This document shows, piece by piece, positions 1-6,284 of a stretch of DNA of 8,471 nucleotides. The DNA is from an uncultured Clostridia bacterium (GTDB lineage Bacteria; Bacillota; Clostridia; Christensenellales; Borkfalkiaceae): positions 1-8,471 of the forward strand of contig CAMWWA010000046.1 in NCBI GenBank assembly GCA_947177825.1, given 5' to 3'. How positions within the stretch are numbered: position 1 is the first letter of the stretch; each line of letters starts with the position of its first letter. A model generated the notes under the pieces. The model saw only the letters and a list, made by a program, of their open reading frames with translations. It was not told where the DNA came from and ran no database searches. Position numbers and translations under genes: made by a program.

Positions 1-156
1 AATAAGCCTCACCACGAAAATAAGAACCCCTAGAACAACAATTAGCCCGATGATGAAAAGGACCCCGACGAAAAAGACCCCGAGGACGATAAAAAGCCGG
101 GTGACGACGAAGAGAAGAATCCGCCCGCAAAAGTCGTTAAGGTTTCAAGTATAACT
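1..156 (+). other. In-frame upstream part of the pectate lyase gene, interrupted by two TAG codons
   Basis: This stretch has no start codon of its own and reads in the same frame as the lyase that follows. The peptide is an acidic, Asp/Glu/Lys/Pro-rich linker, with PDDEKDP-like units from about 46 to 125. It runs into the first strand of the BIG2 domain (KVSSITMSPSS), so the true protein begins upstream of 157. In-frame TAG codons lie at 31-33 and 43-45, within the context N-P-TAG-N-N-N-TAG-P. Both would read Gln if the T were C. No ATG, GTG or TTG occurs in this frame between 46 and 156. A secretion signal and possibly earlier domains are expected to the left of the window but are not seen. 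The stops may be real nonsense codons, recoded codons or sequencing/assembly errors. Confidence 0.6.
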
Positions 157-2613
157 ATGTCGCCTTCATCTTTCAATATTGATGCGGGTGGTACGAGAAA
201 GATAAACGTCGGCGTTGCACCTGCCGACGCTACCGATAAAACGGTTACCTGGTCGTCTTCGAATACGTCAATTGCAACCGTTGACCAGAACGGAATGGTG
301 ACGGCAAAGTCGGCGGGCGACGTGCAGATAATCGCAACGGCGAATGACGGAAGCGGCGTTAAGGGTATTACCGGCGTCACCGTTAAGGCTGTGCAGACCA
401 ATCCCGGTACCGAAACCGAAAAACCCGTCGTATCGGAAAAAATCACTTATTCATATGCGGGTAACGAATGCGCGGCGTTCGAGTGGAAGGATTCCAATCC
501 CTCAAACGCAAAGGTTGAATATAAGCTGACGACGGACAGCTCGTACACCCGCGTTGACAGCGCTTTAGTGCGCGCTTCTACAACTTCGGGAACTGCAAGA
601 GTGGACGTAGTAGGCTTGAAGGGCGGCGCAAAGTACGACTTTAAAATAACTCCTTCGTCGGGTTCCGCGTTTACGGCGGAAGACGTCACCGTCTATTCTT
701 ACGACCGTTCGGGTTACGCGCATTTCGGCAGAACCAAAACCAACGGCAAAGTCGAGGGCGTCGGCGCATACAACGACGACGGCACTCCCAAGAGTAATGC
801 GGTTATAGTTTACGTAAACGAAGCTAATAAGAACACCGTAAAGGCGACTGTTAACGGAAAAGAGCGTACCGGTATCGTAAGCATATTGCAGAACGCAGGG
901 ACTTCAACGCCGCTTATAGTGCGCATAATCGGCACGGTCGGCGCGGCAACCTGGAATAAGCTGGATTACAATGCAAACAACATATACAGTGCAAAAAACA
1001 AGATGACTGCCGATAAGGTTTTGGCTGCCAACGGTACGACTAAGCTTATCGATAAATACGGTATACAGCTTGGCGACAATTATAAAGCCGATAGTTTAGA
1101 CCAGGATATTTCACAGGCCACTTTGATAAGCCACAATATAAATACGCTTAACACGTCCGTTTATACGGAGCTTAACGGACTGTCAAGCAAATTGAAATGG
1201 GACGCAAGCAAGCAGGAGTTTGACAGCTGCTGGAACGACTGCCCGATATCTAACGTTAAGAACGTTACCGTTGAGGGTATAGGCGAGGACGCGCGCATAT
1301 TCCAGTGGGGTATGACTTTTAAAAACAGTGATTCGATTGAGGTAAGAAATCTTACTTTCGAAGACTACACCGAAGACGCGTGCTCGTTCGAGGGCGGAAG
1401 CACCAGTGCTGCAAATTTAGACGCTTTCGCTCACGGTAATATCTGGGTTCACCACAACACGTTTGAGGAGGGCGTAAACTACTGGGACGTATGCTCTGAA
1501 CAGGATAAGCACGACGGCGACGGCTCGACCGACTTTAAGGGGCTTAAAAATATAACTATTTCGTACAACGTATATAACGGTACGCACAAGACGGGGCTTA
1601 TAGGCGGCGACAATAAGCATACTACGGCAAACGTAACATTCCACCACATCTATTACAACGGTTGTAAGAGCCGCTTGCCGCTCGCCCGTCAAGCCAATAT
1701 GCATATGTATAACAACTATTATAACGCTACTACCAGTACGGATATTTCGTTGAGGGCAAGCGCGTACGCCTTGGTTGAAAACTGCTATTTCAGCAGTACC
1801 AAGTCCACCAATATAGAGTTGCAGCACGACGCGACGAACGGCGACGGCGCGGCTAAGGTCGTGGGTTGTACGTTTGCTTCTAAAACAATTACTACGACGG
1901 ACGTAAATACTAATCACCTTTACGTCGGTAACGACAGGCTTGCTACGGTTACAAACACCAATAAGTACGGTACGGCTTTCGATACAAATTCTTCGCTGTT
2001 CTACTACGACAGCACGAATAAAAAGACGGACGTAACTCAGATGCTTACCGCGGCGCAGACCAAGGAGCTTATTCCACAGCTTGCGGGCGTGCAGAAGCGA
2101 GGCGGCAATGTAAATGCAGGCGGAACAGGCAGCGGCACCGGAAGCGGCACGGGCACGGAAACCGAAAATCCCAACCCCAATCCTAACCCTAACCCCGGCG
2201 GTCAAACACAGACGATAACCGTTATTGACGATTTCAGTGCGGCAAACGGTTCGTTAACATATACTTTGGCGCCCAGTTCAAGTACAGCCAAATACTTCGA
2301 TAGCACACAACTTTCTTTGTATACTACTACTGACGATACGAGTAAAGCTTTTTATTGTTCAAATGGATATATTAAGATTCAGGCTGCCAACAAGATAAAG
2401 TTTACTACTACAAGTCAAGTGCCTGCCGGAGCAAAGATTGTTGTGACTATGGACAGTTCAAATGTAGCGACTGCCATCTATGTTAACGACTCCAAAGTTG
2501 ACGTTATCGACGGTAAGGTAACATTTGATTTGGTAAGCGGCACAGAATATATTCTTGGAAGAGTTACCGGCGAAACGCGTATTGCTTCGATTTCCATAAT
2601 AATACCTGCATAA
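157..2613 (+). CDS. Modular secreted pectate lyase, polysaccharide lyase family 1 (BIG2 - Fn3-like - PL1 - C-terminal module)
   Basis: Pectate lyases of family PL1 cleave polygalacturonate by Ca2+-dependent beta-elimination outside the cell. Numbering from the ATG at 157, residues 1-78 are most of a BIG2 immunoglobulin-like domain (VTWSSSNTSIATVD). Residues about 90-182 resemble a fibronectin III-like domain, and about 186-648 form the beta-helix catalytic domain. Hallmarks are IWVHHNTF (429-436), DGDGSTDFKG with likely Ca2+ ligands Asp455 and Asp459, HKTGLIGG with Lys478, and SRLPLAR with Arg506 (matching the catalytic Arg of PelC) and Arg511. A Gly/Ser/Thr then Asn-Pro repeat linker leads to a C-terminal module (about 683-818) that I do not recognise, perhaps substrate binding. 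The ATG at 157 sits inside the BIG2 fold and has no Shine-Dalgarno, so it is only the first start codon after two in-frame TAGs, not a credible native start. The signal peptide lies off the window. The gene stops at TAA and is followed by a terminator. Function is confident; exact 5' end and intactness are not. Confidence 0.9.
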   Translation: MSPSSFNIDAGGTRKINVGVAPADATDKTVTWSSSNTSIATVDQNGMVTAKSAGDVQIIATANDGSGVKGITGVTVKAVQTNPGTETEKPVVSEKITYSYAGNECAAFEWKDSNPSNAKVEYKLTTDSSYTRVDSALVRASTTSGTARVDVVGLKGGAKYDFKITPSSGSAFTAEDVTVYSYDRSGYAHFGRTKTNGKVEGVGAYNDDGTPKSNAVIVYVNEANKNTVKATVNGKERTGIVSILQNAGTSTPLIVRIIGTVGAATWNKLDYNANNIYSAKNKMTADKVLAANGTTKLIDKYGIQLGDNYKADSLDQDISQATLISHNINTLNTSVYTELNGLSSKLKWDASKQEFDSCWNDCPISNVKNVTVEGIGEDARIFQWGMTFKNSDSIEVRNLTFEDYTEDACSFEGGSTSAANLDAFAHGNIWVHHNTFEEGVNYWDVCSEQDKHDGDGSTDFKGLKNITISYNVYNGTHKTGLIGGDNKHTTANVTFHHIYYNGCKSRLPLARQANMHMYNNYYNATTSTDISLRASAYALVENCYFSSTKSTNIELQHDATNGDGAAKVVGCTFASKTITTTDVNTNHLYVGNDRLATVTNTNKYGTAFDTNSSLFYYDSTNKKTDVTQMLTAAQTKELIPQLAGVQKRGGNVNAGGTGSGTGSGTGTETENPNPNPNPNPGGQTQTITVIDDFSAANGSLTYTLAPSSSTAKYFDSTQLSLYTTTDDTSKAFYCSNGYIKIQAANKIKFTTTSQVPAGAKIVVTMDSSNVATAIYVNDSKVDVIDGKVTFDLVSGTEYILGRVTGETRIASISIIIPA
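2119..2202 (+). repeat. Low-complexity interdomain linker (Gly-Ser-Gly-Thr, then five Asn-Pro units)
   Basis: Within the lyase the coding sequence becomes repetitive. GTGSG-type units are followed by TETE and then five consecutive Asn-Pro dipeptides ending in Gly-Gly. This is a typical flexible linker of extracellular carbohydrate-active enzymes, and it separates the PL1 beta-helix from the C-terminal module. The Asn-Pro codons vary (aat/aac with ccc/cct), so the repeat is not a recent exact duplication. Confidence 0.75.
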
Positions 2614-2628
2614 GACATGGCTTAACTA

Positions 2629-2673
2629 CCGTCCGTGCGTTTTTATAAAACGCGCGGACGGCTTTTTATTTTA
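2629..2673 (+). terminator. Intrinsic terminator of the pectate lyase gene
   Basis: The arms 2629-2643 and 2647-2661 form a 15-bp stem with one G-U wobble and a 3-base TAT loop. The stem is followed by a T-rich run (cttttTATTTT). It begins 15 bases after the TAA. The hairpin separates the lyase from the downstream ATPase gene. Confidence 0.9.
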
Positions 2674-2707
2674 CGGGCGCTCGGCAAAGCATATTTCCGA
2701 TAATTTG

Positions 2708-2722
2708 GTAATAGTTTATTAC
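2708..2722. promoter_or_regulatory. Inverted repeat GTAATA-GTT-TATTAC, candidate operator before the Ca2+ ATPase
   Basis: A perfect 6-bp inverted repeat with a 3-base spacer lies 23 bases before the ATPase start codon, in an AT-rich stretch. The right arm TATTAC could serve as a -10 box, with TTTCCG at 2694-2699 as a weak -35 at 17-base spacing, so a bound repressor would block the promoter. The promoter assignment is weak and the binding protein unknown. No regulator gene is visible in the window. Confidence 0.4.
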
Positions 2723-2745
2723 AAGTAAGAATTTCGGGGTGGACT

Positions 2746-5403
2746 ATGCTTAAATACGCCGATACGGCAAAGGAACGCGTTCTTGAACAACTTGGTTCAA
2801 GCGAGCGCGGAATAAGCGGAGAAGAGGTAATAAAGCGGCAGGAAAAGTACGGTAAAAACGAACTTAAAAAGAAAAAGCGTACCTCGCTTGTCGGGTTGTT
2901 TTTCAGTCAGTTCGGCGACGTTATGACCATACTGTTGATTGCGGCGGCGTGCATAACCGCGGTTATCGCTTTCTTTTCTGGCGAAAAGAGCGACCTTGTA
3001 GATACCGCGATAATCGCTTCCATAATATTTTTAAACGCCGTCGTCGGCACCGTTCAGCAGTTCCGTGCGGACAAAGCTATAGAAAGTCTTAAAAAGCTGA
3101 ACTCCACGACCGCGCGCGTCAGGCGCGACGGCGAGGTTACGGAGGTGGACGCAACCGAACTGACGGTGGGCGACATCGTGCTTTTGGAGGAGGGCGACGT
3201 AGTACCTGCGGATTTGCGCGTGCTGTCGTCCAACGAACTCAAATGCGACGAGGCGGCGCTGACGGGCGAATCGCTGAGCGTTGAAAAGCGCGACACCGTT
3301 ATAGTCGGCAAAAAGGTTACGCAGTCAAACGCAAGCAACCTGCTGTTTTCGTCAACCTACGTAGTAGGCGGCAGCGGCGAGGGCGTGGTATGCGCCGTCG
3401 GTCAGGAGACCGAAATAGGCGGCATTGCCGAGATGCTGGAAAACGTCAAGAAGGGGCAAAGTCCGCTTGAAAAGAGTCTGAACAAGCTGGGCAAGATTAT
3501 TTCCGCATTCGTAATCGTAGTTGCGGCAATCGTGTTTGCCGTGGGATTTTTCGCACGCGGCACGGGGCTTTTAAAAAACTTTATGACCGCCGTTGCCGTT
3601 GCGGTTGCGGCAATTCCAGAGGGGCTGCCCGCGGTCGTGTCCGTAATAATGGCAATGGGCGTAACGCGCATGAGTCACCAGAACGTGGTCATCCGCAAGA
3701 TGAAATGCGTGGAAACGCTGGGCGGCTGCACGTGTATCTGTTCGGATAAGACGGGCACGCTTACACAGAATAAAATGAAGGTCGTAAAGGTGTTTTCCGC
3801 CGAAAATTGCCGTTCGCCGCAGGATAGTTGGGGGTCAAACGACAAAATCCGCGCCTGCATGTCCATTTGTACGCGCGTCAAGGGCGGCCGCAACGGCTAC
3901 ATAGGCGACCCCACCGAGGTTGCGATTAAGGCGTACGCCGAGCAGGAAGGCTGGGCGGAGGAGTACTCCGTGACGGGTGAAATTCCTTTTTCGTCCGAAC
4001 GCAAGATGATGTCCGTCCGCGCCGAAAGAATGAGCGGTGTCGGCATATACGTCAAGGGTGCGCCCGAGGAAGTGTTGAAGCGGTGCGACCGTATTTCCGA
4101 CGGTGAAAAGACGCGCAAGCTGACCTCCGCAGATTGTGAGAGTATAGAGGGCGCGAACAGGCAGATGTCCTCCGAGGCGCTGAGGGTGCTTGCGTTTGCA
4201 TATAAGGACGGCGGCGATTTGAGCGAGGAGGGACTGACCTTTTTAGGACTTTGCGGCATGATGGACGACCTGAAAGAGGGCGTAAGAGAAGCCGTGGAGC
4301 AGTGCCGCGAGGCAGGCATAACCACCGTTATGATAACGGGCGACAGTCCCGAAACGGCGCTTGCAATCGCAAGAAAGGCGGGCATTGCGCAGAACGCGGA
4401 AGAGGTGTTTACGGGCGAGCAGCTGGACGGTATGACCAAGCCGCAGCTCAAAGACGCCGTCAAACGCGGCAGGGTGTTTGCAAGGGTTTCTCCCAAGCAT
4501 AAAAATATCATAGTCAGAATCAAACAGGCGCAGGGCGAGGTGGTTGCCATGACGGGGGACGGCGTGAACGACGCGCCGCCCGTCAAGAGCGCGGATATAG
4601 GCATAGTAATGGGCAAGAGCGGCACCGAAGTCACCAAGAGCGTTGCCGATATGGTCATTGCCGACGACAATTTTACAACCATAGTCGCGGCAGTTCGGGA
4701 GGGCAGGCGCATATCCTCCAACATAAAAAAGACCATACAGTTCTTCCTTTCCACCAACCTTGCCGAGGTGTTTGCAATTATGATTGCAACCTTCATATTC
4801 GTCGGGTGCGACTTCCTGCCGTCCACGCAGCTATTGTGGATAAACTTGATAACAGACAGCTTCCCCGTACTTGCGCTCGGAGTGGAAAAGGGCAGCGGCG
4901 ACGATATGAAGCATAAGCCTATAAGGGCGGAAAAAGCGCTGTTTTCGCAGTCGTCTATGCTGTCGGTTTTGTGTTCGGCGGTGTATATTACGGGGGTAAC
5001 CATTGCGGCGTATGCGGTTACGCTTGCACATTACGGCAATGAGGCGGCGGTTACCGTTGCGTTTTTAACCCTTTCGTTTGCCGAACTCTTTCAGGCGTTC
5101 AACGTGCGCTCGGGCAACAAATCGGCGTTTTGCGGCTTCTTCTCCAACAAGGTTTTGCTTGTTACCGTCGCGCTCGGCGTGGGCGTAAACGTCGCGCTGT
5201 GCTTCTCGCCGCTCGCCCCTGCGTTCGGGTTGGTTGCGCTCCCCGCAGGGCTGTGGGGCTTGGTATTCGGCGCGTCGCTGTCGGTCATCGTATTCGGCGA
5301 AATTTATAAACTTATCGCCAATATTATTGCAAACGCATACAGGCGCAGCAATGAACAACCGCGCGCCTCTCACGGTAAAAAACACGCGTTAAAGCGCACC
5401 TAA
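2746..5403 (+). CDS. P-type Ca2+-transporting ATPase (P2A, SERCA-like)
   Basis: This is an ATP-driven cation pump of the inner membrane, expected to export Ca2+. At 885 residues it is the usual length for bacterial P2A pumps. In order, it has an N-terminal cation-ATPase domain, M1-M2 (about 58-103), an actuator domain with TGES (173-176), M4 with PEGLP (291-295), the phosphorylation motif DKTGT (Asp334), KGAPE in the nucleotide-binding domain (437-441), the hinge motif TGDGVNDAP (603-611), and six C-terminal helices. SERCA-type Ca2+ ligands are all present: Glu292 in M4; Asn671 and Glu674 in M5; Asn700, Thr703 and Asp704 in M6; and Glu780 in M8. That pattern supports Ca2+ over Na+/K+ or H+, and suggests two ions per cycle. 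The C-terminus ends in a short Lys/Arg/His-rich tail. A GGGGTGG Shine-Dalgarno at 2736-2742 supports the ATG. The gene lies between two terminators, so it is probably transcribed alone. Mn2+ transport is a less likely alternative. Confidence 0.95.
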   Translation: MLKYADTAKERVLEQLGSSERGISGEEVIKRQEKYGKNELKKKKRTSLVGLFFSQFGDVMTILLIAAACITAVIAFFSGEKSDLVDTAIIASIIFLNAVVGTVQQFRADKAIESLKKLNSTTARVRRDGEVTEVDATELTVGDIVLLEEGDVVPADLRVLSSNELKCDEAALTGESLSVEKRDTVIVGKKVTQSNASNLLFSSTYVVGGSGEGVVCAVGQETEIGGIAEMLENVKKGQSPLEKSLNKLGKIISAFVIVVAAIVFAVGFFARGTGLLKNFMTAVAVAVAAIPEGLPAVVSVIMAMGVTRMSHQNVVIRKMKCVETLGGCTCICSDKTGTLTQNKMKVVKVFSAENCRSPQDSWGSNDKIRACMSICTRVKGGRNGYIGDPTEVAIKAYAEQEGWAEEYSVTGEIPFSSERKMMSVRAERMSGVGIYVKGAPEEVLKRCDRISDGEKTRKLTSADCESIEGANRQMSSEALRVLAFAYKDGGDLSEEGLTFLGLCGMMDDLKEGVREAVEQCREAGITTVMITGDSPETALAIARKAGIAQNAEEVFTGEQLDGMTKPQLKDAVKRGRVFARVSPKHKNIIVRIKQAQGEVVAMTGDGVNDAPPVKSADIGIVMGKSGTEVTKSVADMVIADDNFTTIVAAVREGRRISSNIKKTIQFFLSTNLAEVFAIMIATFIFVGCDFLPSTQLLWINLITDSFPVLALGVEKGSGDDMKHKPIRAEKALFSQSSMLSVLCSAVYITGVTIAAYAVTLAHYGNEAAVTVAFLTLSFAELFQAFNVRSGNKSAFCGFFSNKVLLVTVALGVGVNVALCFSPLAPAFGLVALPAGLWGLVFGASLSVIVFGEIYKLIANIIANAYRRSNEQPRASHGKKHALKRT

Positions 5404-5418
5404 ATTTAGTTATTAAAG

Positions 5419-5456
5419 AAACCCCGTCCGCGGGTTGCGCGGACGGGGTTTTGTTA
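5419..5456 (+). terminator. Intrinsic terminator of the Ca2+ ATPase gene
   Basis: Arms 5419-5432 and 5438-5451 pair perfectly over 14 bp (AAACCCCGTCCGCG with its complement) around the loop GGTTG, followed by TTTTGTTA. It starts 16 bases after the ATPase TAA and ends just before the promoter of the ABC operon. The ABC genes therefore need their own promoter. Confidence 0.92.
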
Positions 5457-5469
5457 TAGCGTTCTGCGT

Positions 5470-5498
5470 TTGACAGTACGTGTCATTTATATTATAAT
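5470..5498 (+). promoter_or_regulatory. Consensus sigma-A/sigma-70 promoter of the ABC exporter operon
   Basis: TTGACA at 5470-5475 and TATAAT at 5493-5498 are both exact consensus hexamers, separated by the optimal 17 bases. The predicted transcription start is near 5505, giving a leader of about 48 bases before the first ABC gene. The promoter sits directly after the preceding terminator. Such an unmodified strong promoter usually implies control by a repressor, and two candidate operators overlap it. Confidence 0.88.
5471..5485. promoter_or_regulatory. Inverted repeat TGACA-N5-TGTCA overlapping the -35 box
   Basis: Two perfect 5-bp arms (5471-5475 and 5481-5485) are centred in the spacer, and the left arm lies inside the -35 hexamer. 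The half-site pitch of about one helical turn suits a dimeric repressor such as TetR or GntR type. Neither protein nor family can be named from the site alone. Part of the symmetry is forced by the -35 consensus, which lowers its weight. Confidence 0.35.
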
Positions 5499-5502
5499 TG
5501 CG

Positions 5503-5516
5503 TTGTAAACGTTTAC
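5503..5516 (+). promoter_or_regulatory. LacI/CcpA-type operator (cre-like) at the predicted transcription start
   Basis: GTAAACGTTTAC (5505-5516) is a perfect 12-bp palindrome with the central CG typical of LacI-family operators. With the preceding TT it fits the Bacillus catabolite-responsive element pattern WTGNAANCGNWNNC; the final two W positions are G here. It starts at the predicted +1, a position where a bound repressor would block initiation. Catabolite repression by a CcpA-like protein, or control by another LacI-family regulator, is the inference. Confidence 0.55.
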
Positions 5517-5552
5517 GGGGGTAAAGACGCGCTTTGCGCAAAGGGAGATTAA

Positions 5553-6284
5553 ATGATGCTTGCGGTTGATACTAAAAACCTGACTAAAAAATACGGTGAA
5601 ATAACCGCTCTGAGCGACTGCAACTTGCAGGTCAACGAGGGGGAGCTTTACGGGCTTCTCGGCGTGAACGGCGCGGGCAAGACTACGCTTATTAAAATTC
5701 TGTGCGGACTGACGGTGTCGACCGAAGGCAAGGCGTCCGTTTTCGGCAACAGCGTAAGGACGGATATGTCCGCAATTAAGAGGATAATAGGCATATCGCC
5801 GCAGGAAACTTCGGTGGCGCCCAAGCTTACCGTAAAGGAAAATCTGCAGTTCTTTGCCGAGGTATATTACGGCGACAAGGACGAAAGGAAAAACGCCGTC
5901 GAGCGCGTTATATCCGCGTTCTCGCTGGACGAGGTGTTGGCAAGGCGCGCAGGCACGCTTTCGGGCGGCTGGCAGAGGCGGCTTTCGATTGCCGCCGCGC
6001 TTATATCAAATCCCAAACTGCTCTTTCTGGACGAGCCTACGCTGGGGCTGGACGTGCTTGCGCGCAGGGAGCTGTGGGAGGTTATAAGAGAACTGAAAGG
6101 CAAAATGACGGTGGTGCTGACATCGCACTATCTCGAAGAAATCGAGGCGCTGTGCGACCGCGTTGCCGTGCTCAACAAGGGCAGGGTTGCGGCGGTCGGC
6201 ACGGTGGAGGAGCTGAAAGCTTCGAGCGGTCAGAAAAATTTCGAGGACGCTTTCGTCAGCATAGTTAAGGAGGCAAAAGTATGA
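5553..6284 (+). CDS. ABC-2 type exporter, ATP-binding subunit
   Basis: This cytoplasmic ATPase would drive the membrane protein encoded next to it. Its 243 residues contain one complete nucleotide-binding domain. It has Walker A GVNGAGKT (37-44), a Q-loop Gln84, the signature LSGGW (136-140), Walker B LLFLDEPT (156-163), a D-loop at GLD (165-167) and the switch His192 in TSHYLEE. The short sequence after the H-loop and the family resemblance point to the DrrA/NodI/CcmA-like exporter group, whose substrates include drugs, lipids and polysaccharides; the substrate here cannot be told. The signature has Trp where Met or Glu is more usual. AAGGGAG (5541-5547) lies 5 bases before the ATG at 5553 and 8 bases before a second ATG at 5556, so the protein may start at either. 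It overlaps the permease gene by 4 bases (ATGA). Confidence 0.93.
   Translation: MMLAVDTKNLTKKYGEITALSDCNLQVNEGELYGLLGVNGAGKTTLIKILCGLTVSTEGKASVFGNSVRTDMSAIKRIIGISPQETSVAPKLTVKENLQFFAEVYYGDKDERKNAVERVISAFSLDEVLARRAGTLSGGWQRRLSIAAALISNPKLLFLDEPTLGLDVLARRELWEVIRELKGKMTVVLTSHYLEEIEALCDRVAVLNKGRVAAVGTVEELKASSGQKNFEDAFVSIVKEAKV
6267..6273 (+). promoter_or_regulatory. Strong Shine-Dalgarno for the permease, inside the ATPase gene
   Basis: AAGGAGG lies 7 bases before the ATG at 6281 and within the last codons of the ATPase gene. It fixes the permease start despite the ATGA overlap, and allows independent initiation as well as coupling. Confidence 0.85.

Noticed and set aside
1..156. Alternative frame open across the left edge (second + frame, Thr/Lys/Arg-rich)
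   Set aside because: It stops before the BIG2 domain and reads as a shifted version of the acidic linker. The frame that continues into BIG2 gives a natural Asp/Glu/Lys/Pro linker, so a frameshift is less likely than the two TAG codons in the main frame.
2119..2202. Asn-Pro and Gly-Ser-Gly-Thr repeats as a possible CRISPR or phase-variable tract
   Set aside because: The repeats are at the protein level with varied codons, there are no spacers, and there is no long homopolymer or exact short tandem unit likely to slip.
1417..2205. Minus-strand open frame of 262 codons opposite the lyase
   Set aside because: It lies entirely within the PL1 catalytic region and linker. Its Val/Arg-rich peptide shows no domain and it has no ribosome binding site.
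3897..5003. Long minus-strand open frame of 368 codons opposite the Ca2+ ATPase
   Set aside because: The opposite strand encodes a pump with every family motif in order. The minus-strand peptide is Ser/Thr/Pro-rich with no recognisable domain, as expected of an antisense shadow.
157..5403. Functional link between the Ca2+-dependent pectate lyase and the neighbouring Ca2+ pump
   Set aside because: The lyase acts outside the cell with ambient Ca2+. A strong terminator separates the genes, and nothing beyond adjacency supports a shared role.
5529..5547. Short palindromes (GCGC-TTT-GCGC and CTTTGCGCAAAG) touching the Shine-Dalgarno of the ABC ATPase, possible translational switch
   Set aside because: Each could form only about 4 bp of stem, too weak to sequester the site convincingly, and no conserved leader element is recognisable.
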